Positions 34,255 through 42,435 of a stretch of DNA of 64,000 nucleotides are shown in pieces. This stretch comes from CAYMYN01 sp964394665. Its GTDB lineage: Bacteria > Planctomycetota > UBA1135 > GCA-002686595. The stretch lies in the NCBI GenBank assembly GCA_964394665.1, contig CAYMYN010000022.1, positions 1-64,000 on the forward strand, written 5' to 3'. The position numbers and the translations under genes were made by a program. The notes beneath the pieces were generated by a model that saw only the letters and a program-made list of their open reading frames with translations, was not told where the DNA came from and made no database searches. Within the stretch, counting starts at the first letter, position 1; each line of letters starts with the position of its first letter.

Positions 34255-36888
34255 TCACCAGGCGATGTGCGTCGGCGATCCGTTCCGGATCTCGACCTGC
34301 CGGAGCATCGGACGGCCGTCCTTGCCCTGGCCCCACACGCTCACCCGGGCGCGCGGCGGGACCGAGTGGAAGACGAAGGCCCGGTCGGACACCCGTTCGC
34401 GCGCCAGGTTCAGGGGCCAACCCCAGGTGAGCAGGGCGGTGTCCAGGCCGTCGACGGATTCCAGGAAGGCGATCGGCGCGAGCCGGTGACCTTCCTCGCC
34501 GAGCTCGACGCGCAGCGTGCCCGGGTAAGCCACCACACGGTTCGTTCCGGGGCCCAGCACGGCCTCTCCGAAGTGGTAGGCGTCGCCGTAGCCGCCACCG
34601 GTGTGGGCGTGCAGGACCGAGCGGGCCGCGAACAGGGTGCGACCCGCCCCGCCGGGTACGGCCCACGCTCCACCTTCGAGGGCGCGGGCCGGCCGACCCT
34701 GGCCGTCGGACCACGACGCGAATCCGAGCTCGAGCAGGTCGAGTCGCTCTCCACCGGGCTCCGCGAAGACCACCACGGACGGCGACACGGTCGGATCCAC
34801 CTCGACCTCGACCTCGAGCTCCTGCCCGGGGAGGAGCTCGACGGCCAGGGTGGCGAGGCGCTCGCGGTCCGTGTGGACCAGGACGTAGGCGGGGCCCGCT
34901 TCGAGCGCTTCGAAGGTGAAGCGCCCGAGTTCGTCCGTGCGCGCCTGCGCCAAGCCCGCCAGCTCGGGGTGGCGGCTCGAGCGCCGCAGCTCGACCTGCA
35001 GACCCTCGCGGGGCAGGCCGGCGCCGCGCACCAAGCCCCGCAGGCTGCCCGTCGACGCGGCGGGACACGCGAGGTCGCCGGCGTCGTTGGTTCGCACCTC
35101 GAACCAGCTCCCCGGCACCGCGCTCGCCCCCGCGGCGAAGGGCAGGGCTGCCCAGGGACCGGCTGGGAGCCGGGCGAGCGCCGGCCCCTCTCCAGCGGGT
35201 AGGTACAGCGCGTCGCGGACGGGGGAGACGAGCACCAGGCCGCAGCTCGCGTCCTGCGCAGCGCGCTCGCGCAGGCCGAAGCCGACCTCGAGCGGTCCGA
35301 GTTCGAGCCGCCCCGCGCCGGGAACCTCGACCACCTGGGTCCAAGCGCAGCCCGACTCACCCGCGTCCACGAGCCAGGCCCGGAAGCCGGGGGGCACGAA
35401 GGCCCGTTCGACTACGCCACCCGGTCCCACGATCGCCGGACGGCTACCCCAGAAGGTCACATCGGCATAGCGCGGCTCACCGTCGGGATCGGGGAGATGC
35501 TCCCACAGTTGAACGCGCGTCCCTTCGCGGACGCCGCGCAGGACCAGGCGCACATGGGCCAGCCGATCGCCCACGTCGAGGATCAGGTCCTCCGCCGGGG
35601 CGGTCACTTCCTGTTCGAGGGCGGGCGTGTCCCAGCGCGACCAGGCCGAGGAGACCCGCAGGGTCGCGGCCCCCGCGAAGACCGTCAAATCGAACTCGCC
35701 CCCTGGGCCGGTGGCCGTCGTCGCGATCTGCTCGCCGCCCTGGAAGACCTCCACGAAGACATCGGGGACGCCCGCACCGTGGGCCAGCACTCGCCCGCGC
35801 AGGCGCCCGGCGTTCGGCACGACCAGGTCGCCAGCGTCCCCGTCGCAAGCCTCGACGTCGATCAGGACCGTGAAGGGCACGGGGCGCAGGAGCTCCAGGC
35901 GCGCATGCCGGCCGAACACGCGCGGCACCACGAACTCGCCGTGGCTCCCTAGGTTGCCCTCCTCAGTGTTCCCCTGGCTGCGAAGCCGGAACCAACCGCG
36001 CTCGAGCGGCCGGCCGTCCTCCCACACCCATCGGCCGCGCAGGATTCGTCCGGGGCGGGCGCCGATCACCAGCTCGGCCGGCGAGTGCTCGAGCCGCAGG
36101 GCGCGCTCTTCCTGCAAGGTGTCCGAACGCGCGACGACGAACAGCTCCGCGCCCATGGGCACGCGGCTCACCTGCACCCGGCCCTCCCCGTCCGTTCGGC
36201 CGAGAAACGCGGCGTGCAGAACGGGGCTCGCCAGGTGCAGGGATCGCCGCCATGGACCTGCGCTCAAGTGGGCCACCGATCGACCCGCGAGCCCGCGCTG
36301 CCCCGGGGTCCGCGCGGCGCTGATTCCGAGCCAGACTTCGACCCCGACGATCGGTGAGCCCCCGCGCGACTCGACGACCGTGACGGAGAGTTCCCCCAGC
36401 CCCCAGAGCTCCAGGAGCCAGGCCCGTCGTGCCTCGTCCCAGGGGAGCGAGCGCAGGTCCTCGTCCCCGAGCCGGCGCGCCGGGTACCCCTCGGCCTCGA
36501 CCCGGGCTCCCGCGCGCAGGACTTCGAGCGGGACGCGCACCACGCCCTGCTCCCCCGACTGCAGGATCTCGCGGCCGTCCCGACCATCCACCACCCGCGC
36601 CCCGACGATCGGCCGCCCCGAGGGCCCGTCGACCACGAGGAGCGGCTCGTACCCGTCCGTCGCCAGCTCCTCGCGCAGCGACGGTGAGGCGCCATCGATC
36701 GCGGGTGGGGAGGTTGGGGCGGAGGGGGCCGATCCGTGCCGGCGCGCGGGATCCGGCGCAGCGCCTCCAGCGGCCGCGTCCGGCGCGGACCCGGAGCAAC
36801 CGTTCCGGAGAGCCACCGCGGCCCCCAGCCATCCCAGGAGGCAGGCCATGACCAGGATGCGGATCCATCCGCCGGGCTCCCGCTTCAT
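34255..36888 (-). CDS. Membrane-anchored protein with carboxypeptidase-regulatory-like repeats
   Basis: An 877-aa exported protein. ATG 36888 leads straight to the anchor WIRILVMACLLGWLGAAVAL; the codon at 36918 would add ten residues with no purpose. A Pro/Ala-rich linker follows, then repeated beta-sandwich units of the carboxypeptidase-regulatory/CNA-B type: PIVGARVVDGRDGREI, GSLRGLVRGAGLPREG, GRLRGRVLAHGAGVPDV and TTATGPGGEFDLTVFAGAATL, each of the form gxVxdxxgxPlxGaxV. It could be a cell-surface adhesin or scaffold. It is downstream of the gene at 36979 by 90 bp on the same strand and faces the ABC exporter genes. Confidence 0.75.
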   Translation of the reverse strand: MKREPGGWIRILVMACLLGWLGAAVALRNGCSGSAPDAAAGGAAPDPARRHGSAPSAPTSPPAIDGASPSLREELATDGYEPLLVVDGPSGRPIVGARVVDGRDGREILQSGEQGVVRVPLEVLRAGARVEAEGYPARRLGDEDLRSLPWDEARRAWLLELWGLGELSVTVVESRGGSPIVGVEVWLGISAARTPGQRGLAGRSVAHLSAGPWRRSLHLASPVLHAAFLGRTDGEGRVQVSRVPMGAELFVVARSDTLQEERALRLEHSPAELVIGARPGRILRGRWVWEDGRPLERGWFRLRSQGNTEEGNLGSHGEFVVPRVFGRHARLELLRPVPFTVLIDVEACDGDAGDLVVPNAGRLRGRVLAHGAGVPDVFVEVFQGGEQIATTATGPGGEFDLTVFAGAATLRVSSAWSRWDTPALEQEVTAPAEDLILDVGDRLAHVRLVLRGVREGTRVQLWEHLPDPDGEPRYADVTFWGSRPAIVGPGGVVERAFVPPGFRAWLVDAGESGCAWTQVVEVPGAGRLELGPLEVGFGLRERAAQDASCGLVLVSPVRDALYLPAGEGPALARLPAGPWAALPFAAGASAVPGSWFEVRTNDAGDLACPAASTGSLRGLVRGAGLPREGLQVELRRSSRHPELAGLAQARTDELGRFTFEALEAGPAYVLVHTDRERLATLAVELLPGQELEVEVEVDPTVSPSVVVFAEPGGERLDLLELGFASWSDGQGRPARALEGGAWAVPGGAGRTLFAARSVLHAHTGGGYGDAYHFGEAVLGPGTNRVVAYPGTLRVELGEEGHRLAPIAFLESVDGLDTALLTWGWPLNLARERVSDRAFVFHSVPPRARVSVWGQGKDGRPMLRQVEIRNGSPTHIAW

Positions 36889-36978
36889 CGCACGACTCCA
36901 GCCAGCAGGAGGCTGCATCGCGCGTCGAACGCGAAGGGCCGGTCGACCGCGCGGCTTGTGCCGACGGGGCGACGCGGA

Positions 36979-38616
36979 TCAGGGGTCCCGTTCCGAGTGC
37001 CCATGGGAGCGATTCGATCGCGAGCTTCGCACCTGGAGCACCGGGCCCGGGTGGGCCTCCAGGAAGGTCGTTCGATCCAAGACCTGGGCGCGGACTCCCG
37101 GCACCAGGACGCGCACCTCGCCCGGCTGCTCCACGAACACCAGCGCGTGGCCGGCCTGCGGGTCCGCGCCGGGGGCCTGTGCTGCGCGGGAGAGGAACAG
37201 CCCGGTCCGCGGCTCGGCGCAGAACTCCGATGGGGCGAGGACGACGACCTCGGCATCCAGCGCTCGGAGGGCACGGGCGAGCCATCCATCGATCTCATCT
37301 TTCCGATCCGCCCGGACATCCCGGGGCAAGTGGCGCACCAGTTCCTGCGGCGGTGTCCGACGGCCCAGGATGCGGTCCGCGGCCAGGAGCACGGAGAGGG
37401 CGCTCGTGGGGGTGTCCTCGAGCAGGGATTCGAGCTCCAGGGGAACCTCGAGCCCCAGCCGCCTTCCGTGATCGACGATCGCCGTCCAGAAGCGCAGGTC
37501 GTGGAGGGTGTGGGGCTCGTCCCCCTCGGCCCCGAGCACGAAGTGCCCGCCGTGGACCTCCTCGATGACGGTCAGCGGGTAGTCCAGCGCCAGGGAGAAC
37601 TCCCGCTCCAGGACCGCGCCCGCGGGTCGCGCGGGGTCCAGGATCGTCACCTTCGTCGGATGGAAAGGAGACCCCGAACTCGCCACGCCGAAGTCGGCCC
37701 CGGTCCCGATGAACAGGCCAGCTCCAAATGGGCGCTGTCCATGGAGCTCGACGAAGCGCAGCGGAATCCAGTGGTCCTCGAGGGGCTCCGGCCGCCACGC
37801 GCCCTCCGGCGCCTCGACCGGAAATCCACCGGAGCGCAGGCGGCGGGCATCGGCATAGCCCTGGACGCGCACGGCGAGCAGGGTCTCCAGGTCGAACCAC
37901 ACGCAGATGGGGGAATCGAAGACCCCGTTGGAACGCGCGCCCAGTGCGTTCGTGGCGTCGAGGAGCACCACCAGCGCGCTGCGGCCCGCAATCCGTCCGT
38001 GCCCCAGAACGACCAGGTCTTCCGTGTTCGCGAAGCGCTGCGACCAGAGTTCCCACATGTAGTAGAGGCCCGTCGCGGCGCCGACGACCGGTGACGCCAG
38101 GGTTCCGCCCAGGACGGAACCGGTGAGCACCACCGTGGTGGACGGAGCGAACTCGTCGCAGCTCTCAGGCCCGAGTAGCGGCTCGTCCGTCCCTACCCCG
38201 CGCACGGTCGAACCGCGGACGCCGTCCCAGATAGTCCGCTCCCAGCGCGAATCGTGGCCGGCCAGCAGCGTCCAGCGCAAACCGTGGATCCGTCCCCGAT
38301 CGAGGGTGATCCGGCCGAGAATCCGCAAGCGGGGCCGCTCCTCGGGAACCGCAAGCAAGTCCTCTTGGATGTACTCGAAGCGCAGGCGGTCCAGGGATCG
38401 GTCCCGCACCCGGAGCCGGCGGATGAGCTCCTGAATGTCCGGTACCCCCGGGGGCTCCCCATTCGACCGTTCGTCGAGAAGCGGCTGCGGTCCGTCCGCC
38501 GGACCGTCTTGAACCCGGGCGCCCAAGGCGGCCTCGCCCGCGGTCGCGAGGGCAATGACGCTCGCGAGGACTTGACCCGCTCTCCGGAGTCTCGCCGACT
38601 TCCTGGGGGAGATCAC
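36979..38616 (-). CDS. Exported protein of unknown function
   Basis: A 545-aa protein I cannot place. The GTG start at 38616 is chosen because a signal sequence (GQVLASVIALATAGEAALG) follows at once and a TAGCCT box lies 7 nt upstream; the open frame further upstream is a shadow of the next gene. The body begins with a helical part (IQELIRRLRVRDRSLDRLRFEYI) and continues with mixed alpha/beta sequence including LRILGRITLDRGRIHGLRW and FDLETLLAVRVQGY, which may form a LolA- or outer-membrane-lipoprotein-sorting-like half barrel; this is a weak impression. The C-terminal 150 residues are helical. It probably shares a transcript with the repeat protein that follows. Confidence 0.68.
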   Translation of the reverse strand: MISPRKSARLRRAGQVLASVIALATAGEAALGARVQDGPADGPQPLLDERSNGEPPGVPDIQELIRRLRVRDRSLDRLRFEYIQEDLLAVPEERPRLRILGRITLDRGRIHGLRWTLLAGHDSRWERTIWDGVRGSTVRGVGTDEPLLGPESCDEFAPSTTVVLTGSVLGGTLASPVVGAATGLYYMWELWSQRFANTEDLVVLGHGRIAGRSALVVLLDATNALGARSNGVFDSPICVWFDLETLLAVRVQGYADARRLRSGGFPVEAPEGAWRPEPLEDHWIPLRFVELHGQRPFGAGLFIGTGADFGVASSGSPFHPTKVTILDPARPAGAVLEREFSLALDYPLTVIEEVHGGHFVLGAEGDEPHTLHDLRFWTAIVDHGRRLGLEVPLELESLLEDTPTSALSVLLAADRILGRRTPPQELVRHLPRDVRADRKDEIDGWLARALRALDAEVVVLAPSEFCAEPRTGLFLSRAAQAPGADPQAGHALVFVEQPGEVRVLVPGVRAQVLDRTTFLEAHPGPVLQVRSSRSNRSHGHSERDP

Positions 38617-38623
38617 CGGGGTC

Positions 38624-38629
38624 AGGCTA
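38624..38629 (-). promoter_or_regulatory. Candidate -10 box (TAGCCT), 7 nt before the GTG at 38616
   Basis: Same placement as the boxes before polA, the kinase gene and selD. It also helps to fix the GTG start of the exported protein gene. Confidence 0.45.
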
Positions 38630-38680
38630 CCAAGGAGTGTCGGATCGCGACGGGCGAGGTCGCGGGAAGGTCTCGGTCCT

Positions 38681-39505
38681 TCAACCGCGCACGAGGGCGC
38701 CCTCGGCCACGAGTTCGTCGGCGAAGGCCTCGAGGTCCGCGGGCTCCGCGCCCAGGGAGTGGGCGAGGCGGGCGCGGGACGAAGCGTCGAGGGGCGTCGC
38801 GGCGGCTTCGAGCAAGCGCGCGACCGAGTCCGAGAGGCGCTCGACGTGAAGCTCGGGCAGGGCGTGGGGGCTCTGGGGCGGCGGCGCGAGCAGGAGCACG
38901 GTCTCGTGCGCGGGGCTGGGGCGCGGCGCGGGCGGGAGGGTGCTCGCCCCGCCCTCGAGCGCCTCGCGCAGGGCGGCCGCGTGATCGAGGGTGCCGTCCG
39001 GCAGGCGCACGAGGTGAGCGCGCGGCGCGAGGACGAGTTCGCCCGCCGCCGGCGGCGGCCCGGCGCGGACGCTGCGCCGCGCGCGGGCCATGGCGGCCTC
39101 GAGGCGCACGAGGGCGGCCAGGACCGGCTCGCCGAGCTCACGCGCGCGTCGCTCGGCGTAGTCGGCGAAGGCCAGCGGCAGGCGGCCCTCGCCGGCCAGG
39201 GCCGCGTGCAGCTCGGGCGCGGAGCCGAAGTCCTCGAGCAGACGGGCGCGCGGCAGGGCGACCTTGGCCCAGGCGCAGGCGAGAGCGAACTCGCGCGAGA
39301 CGTTGCCCAAGACCTGCCCGCGGCGCGCGCCGTCGCGATCGGCCGCGAAGGCGCGCGGGTCGGCGGCGGCCAGGAGCTCGAGTTCCGCGGGGCCGAGCCC
39401 GGTCGACGTGAGCGCGGCGACTTCGCCCGCCAGGAGGCGCGCGGCGAAATCGCCGTCGAGCTGCATGCGCAGCAGGGTGCGCTGGAGCCGGCGGTGGTCG
39501 ATCAC
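38681..39505 (-). CDS. Partner protein of a DUF692 (MNIO) enzyme
   Basis: A 274-aa protein without a motif I can name. The GTG start at 39505 overlaps the DUF692 stop (GTGA), so the two are made together. The N-terminal 60 residues (RLQRTLLRMQLDGDFAARLLAG, in part, and LAAADPRAFAADRDGARR) form a helical unit like those of proteins that present substrates to MNIO enzymes (the role of MbnC, TglI and BufC); the middle is helical and the C-terminal 120 residues are Pro/Ala-rich with a small helical domain. Two-gene MNIO-partner units typically act on a small Cys-containing precursor peptide; none is seen next to it. The role is inferred from position. Confidence 0.6.
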   Translation of the reverse strand: MIDHRRLQRTLLRMQLDGDFAARLLAGEVAALTSTGLGPAELELLAAADPRAFAADRDGARRGQVLGNVSREFALACAWAKVALPRARLLEDFGSAPELHAALAGEGRLPLAFADYAERRARELGEPVLAALVRLEAAMARARRSVRAGPPPAAGELVLAPRAHLVRLPDGTLDHAAALREALEGGASTLPPAPRPSPAHETVLLLAPPPQSPHALPELHVERLSDSVARLLEAAATPLDASSRARLAHSLGAEPADLEAFADELVAEGALVRG

Positions 39506-40398
39506 GGCGAGAAGCGCGGGCCGGCGAGGCGCGCGACGCGCTCGAAGAGAGGGATGACCGCCGGCAGCGGGTTGCGCTCGCATTCGATCACGATCGCGCG
39601 CAGGTTCGCCGCGCCGGCCAGCACGGCCTCCAGGATCTCGAACGTGTCGGGCAGCACCTCGAGGCCGTGGTCGTCGTCGACGAAGGTGCGGCCGGCGTGT
39701 TCGAAGGTCGTCGCGCCGGCGACGTGCACCTCGACCACGCGCTCCAACGGAAAATCCGCCAGGCCCACGAGCGGCGCGTGCCCGCGGGCGCGCTGATGGA
39801 TCGCCAGGTGCGCGACGTCGAGCAGCAGGCCGCAGTCGGCCTGCTCGCAGACCCGCGCGAAGTACTCGAGCAGGTGCAGGCGCCCCAGGAAGACGTGGGC
39901 GGGCGGGTTCTCGGGCAGCACCTCGAAGCCGGACTCCTCGCGCAGGCGCCGCACGGCGCCCGCCATCGTGCGCGCCGACTCGGGCTCGAGGATCGGCGGC
40001 ATCAGCACCCCGTGGCCGGCGTCGCGCGCGCCCACGTGCCACAGGCCGGCGTCGCCGCACAACCAGGCCGCCCGCAGGGAACGCGCGAGGGCCGTCGTGT
40101 CGGCGATCCAGCGCGCGTCCAAGCTCTCGGGTTCCTCGAGGTTCACGTCGAGGAAGTGGTAGGTCGTCGGCAGGCCCGCCGCGCACCAGCGTCGCGCGTC
40201 GTCGTCGACGCCGCGCTCGAGGTCGGCGCCGATCTCGAGGAAGCGCACCAGGTCCGGCCGGCGTTCGTGCAGCCGCAGCGGATCGAGGCCCGTGCGGCCG
40301 GCCCCGAACTCGGTCGAGATGCCCAGGCCCAGGCGCGGCAGGCGCGCCACGCGGCGCTCGAAGGGCTCGCGGGTGGCGATCGGCGCTGCGGCGCTCAT
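39502..40398 (-). CDS. DUF692 multinuclear non-heme iron oxidative enzyme (MNIO)
   Basis: A 298-aa TIM-barrel protein of the DUF692 family (MbnB/TglH/BufB). Recognisable segments are LGLGISTEFGAG near the start, FLEIGADLE, THFLDVN-like TYHFLDVNLEEPE, VLPENPPAHVF, GLLLDVAHLAIH (metal-binding Asp and His), VVEVHVAGATT and a DDDHG stretch. The family uses two or three iron ions to rearrange Cys or Asn/Asp residues of ribosomal peptides. It overlaps both the PPK2 stop upstream (ATGA) and its partner gene downstream (GTGA). Coupling of an MNIO pair to a polyphosphate kinase is unusual in my knowledge. Substrate not identified. Confidence 0.85.
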   Translation of the reverse strand: MSAAAPIATREPFERRVARLPRLGLGISTEFGAGRTGLDPLRLHERRPDLVRFLEIGADLERGVDDDARRWCAAGLPTTYHFLDVNLEEPESLDARWIADTTALARSLRAAWLCGDAGLWHVGARDAGHGVLMPPILEPESARTMAGAVRRLREESGFEVLPENPPAHVFLGRLHLLEYFARVCEQADCGLLLDVAHLAIHQRARGHAPLVGLADFPLERVVEVHVAGATTFEHAGRTFVDDDHGLEVLPDTFEILEAVLAGAANLRAIVIECERNPLPAVIPLFERVARLAGPRFSP

Positions 40399-41858
40399 CC
40401 CAGGCGTTCCCCCAGGTCCTTCACCACCGTGCGCAGCACCGCCAGGCGCGCGACGCGTTTGTCCTCGGCCGACAGGACGTGCCAGGGCGCGGCTTCGCCG
40501 GTGCGCGCCACCATCTCGTCCACGGCCGCGACGTAATCGTCCCAGCGTTCGCGGTTGCGGTAGTCCTCCTCGGTCAGCTTGTACTTCTTGAACGGCACGT
40601 CCTTGCGGGCCTCGAAGCGCCGCAGTTGTTCCTCGGGGCTGACGTGCAGCCAGAACTTCGCCAGGTACACGCCGCTCTCGACGAGCTGGCGCTCGAAGTC
40701 GACGATCTCGCCGTAGGCGCGGCGCCACTCCTCCTCGCTGGCGAAGCCCTCGACGCGCTCGACGAGCACGCGGCCGTACCAACTGCGGTCGAAGATCGTG
40801 CAGCGCCCGGCGCGCGGCAGGGCGCGCCAGAAGCGCCATTGCCAGGGGCGCGCGCGCTCCTCGGCCGTGGGCGCCGAGATCGGGATGACGCGGTACGAAC
40901 TGGCCGGCATGCCGCGCGTCAGGCGCCGGATCGTGCCGCCCTTGCCGGCCGCGTCCCAGCCCTCGAAGGCCAGGACCACCGGCAGCTCGGCCTCGATCGC
41001 CGCGCAGGAGAGCGACCACAGCTCGCGTTGGAGGCGCGGGAGCTCCGCTTCGTAGACGTCCTTCTCGACGCGCTGCGAGAGGTCGACCCCCGCCAGCGCG
41101 CGCGGGAACTCGGCGCCGGGTGGCTCCGCGGCGGCCGTGGGTGCCTGGGCGCAATCCGCGCGCAGGCGCCGCTCGAGGGCCTCGGCCACCAGGCGCCCGA
41201 CCTCCAGGCGGCGGTGCTCGACGTCCAGGCCGCGGATCACGTGCCAGGGCGCGCAGGGCGTGTGCATGCGCTCGAGGACCGGCTCCGCCACCTTCAGGCC
41301 TTCGGCGGGGCGCCGCAGGAGCTCGCTGCTCGGCCGATGGAGCAACGCCTTGGGCGCGCCGCCGCGCTTGCGTTTCCTGGCCCGCACCTCCTCGGGCGAG
41401 AGGTGCAGCCAGATCTTGAGCACCAGCGCGCCGTCGGCGACCAGGGTCTCCTCGAAGCGCGCGTCGTGCTCGAGGGCGCGCTCGAGCGACCTGGGGCCGA
41501 GCTCCTTGCGCAGCCGGTCGAGGATGCGCCGCTGGGTCCAGCCGCCGAGGAAGATCGCCGTGCGACCGCGCGAGGGGAGGGCGTTCCAGTAGCGCCACAG
41601 GGGCGGGCGCTCGCGCTCCTCGGGACCGGGCTCGGTGAAGGCGTAGGCGTCGATCAGGCGCGCGTCCAGCCACTCGTGCAGGACGTTGATCTCGTCGTGC
41701 AGACCCTCGACGTCGTTGCCGGCCAGCACGAGCACCAGGGCGAAGTCCGCGTCGCGCAGCTCGTACTGCACGCGCAAGAGCTCGGTGCGCAGCTCGGGCT
41801 CGCGTTGTTTGTATTCCTGCTTGCCGACCCGCGGCGCGTCGCTCTGGGGCTCGAACAT
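40395..41858 (-). CDS. Polyphosphate:AMP phosphotransferase, two-domain PPK2
   Basis: A 487-aa class II PPK2 made of two fused kinase domains. The C-terminal domain is complete: Walker A FEGWDAAGKGGTI, lid IFDRSWYGRVLVERV and the LHVSPEEQLRRFEARK segment. The N-terminal domain keeps the fold (FLGGWTQRRILDRL, LHLSPEEVRARK) but its P-loop reads LAGNDVEGLHDEI and is inactive, as is usual in the two-domain class that phosphorylates AMP to ADP with polyphosphate. ATG 41858 is 8 nt after the VOC gene stop. It overlaps the MNIO gene (ATGA). Confidence 0.9.
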   Translation of the reverse strand: MFEPQSDAPRVGKQEYKQREPELRTELLRVQYELRDADFALVLVLAGNDVEGLHDEINVLHEWLDARLIDAYAFTEPGPEERERPPLWRYWNALPSRGRTAIFLGGWTQRRILDRLRKELGPRSLERALEHDARFEETLVADGALVLKIWLHLSPEEVRARKRKRGGAPKALLHRPSSELLRRPAEGLKVAEPVLERMHTPCAPWHVIRGLDVEHRRLEVGRLVAEALERRLRADCAQAPTAAAEPPGAEFPRALAGVDLSQRVEKDVYEAELPRLQRELWSLSCAAIEAELPVVLAFEGWDAAGKGGTIRRLTRGMPASSYRVIPISAPTAEERARPWQWRFWRALPRAGRCTIFDRSWYGRVLVERVEGFASEEEWRRAYGEIVDFERQLVESGVYLAKFWLHVSPEEQLRRFEARKDVPFKKYKLTEEDYRNRERWDDYVAAVDEMVARTGEAAPWHVLSAEDKRVARLAVLRTVVKDLGERLG

Positions 41859-41866
41859 GCGCGGCG

Positions 41867-42292
41867 TCAGCGGGCGAAGATCCGCGCCGGGTCGCGGAAG
41901 GCCTTGAACTCGAGGGTGTTGCCGCTCGGGTCGTCGAGGAACAGCGTCGCCTGCTCGCCGACCTCGCCCTCGAAGCGCACGCGGGGTGGGATGCGGAAGG
42001 CGACGCCCGCGGAGCGCAGGCGCGCGGCGAGCGCCTCCCAGTCCTCGAAGGCGAGGATCGCCCCGAAGTGCCGCGCGGGCACCGCGTCGCCGTCGACGGG
42101 GTTCGTGGCGGGGGAGTCGACGAGCGCCTCGCGCCGCACCAGGTGGGCGCTGATCTGGTTGCCGAACAGGTCGAAGTCGATCCAGCGCTCGGCCTCGCGA
42201 CCCACCGGGCAGCCGAGCAGGCCGGCGTAGAAGGCGCGCGCGGCCTCGAGGTCGTGCACGGGGAAGGCCAGATGGAAGGGGGCCCTTTGCAT
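41867..42292 (-). CDS. VOC/glyoxalase-fold protein
   Basis: A 141-aa single VOC module pair: PFHLAFPVHDLEAARAFYAG opens the first beta-alpha-beta-beta-beta unit, and ILAFEDWEALAARLRSAGV with FLDDPSGNTLEFKAF closes the second. The metal ligands His (FHLAF), His (ARHFG) and Glu (LEFKAF) are at the usual positions, so it should bind a metal. It resembles extradiol-dioxygenase-like family members annotated as glyoxalases; the reaction cannot be told. First gene of a four-gene operon; a TACCCT box lies 6 nt before the ATG. Confidence 0.85.
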   Translation of the reverse strand: MQRAPFHLAFPVHDLEAARAFYAGLLGCPVGREAERWIDFDLFGNQISAHLVRREALVDSPATNPVDGDAVPARHFGAILAFEDWEALAARLRSAGVAFRIPPRVRFEGEVGEQATLFLDDPSGNTLEFKAFRDPARIFAR

Positions 42293-42298
42293 GGGCTG

Positions 42299-42304
42299 AG
42301 GGTA
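42299..42304 (-). promoter_or_regulatory. Candidate -10 box (TACCCT), 6 nt before the VOC gene
   Basis: Identical to the polA box in sequence and nearly so in placement. It would drive the VOC-PPK2-MNIO-partner operon from a start at or next to the first codon. Confidence 0.45.
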
Positions 42305-42435
42305 GCGGCCGGCGCGCGCGGGCGCCCGCGACGGCGCTCGAAGCCGATCGGGGGGTTGCGGGTCCGCGCGGCGCGGCGCCCAATGGGCGGCCCCGCGTCC
42401 CGCGCCGCCGTCCCCGTTCCCCGTCCCGCCCCCGC

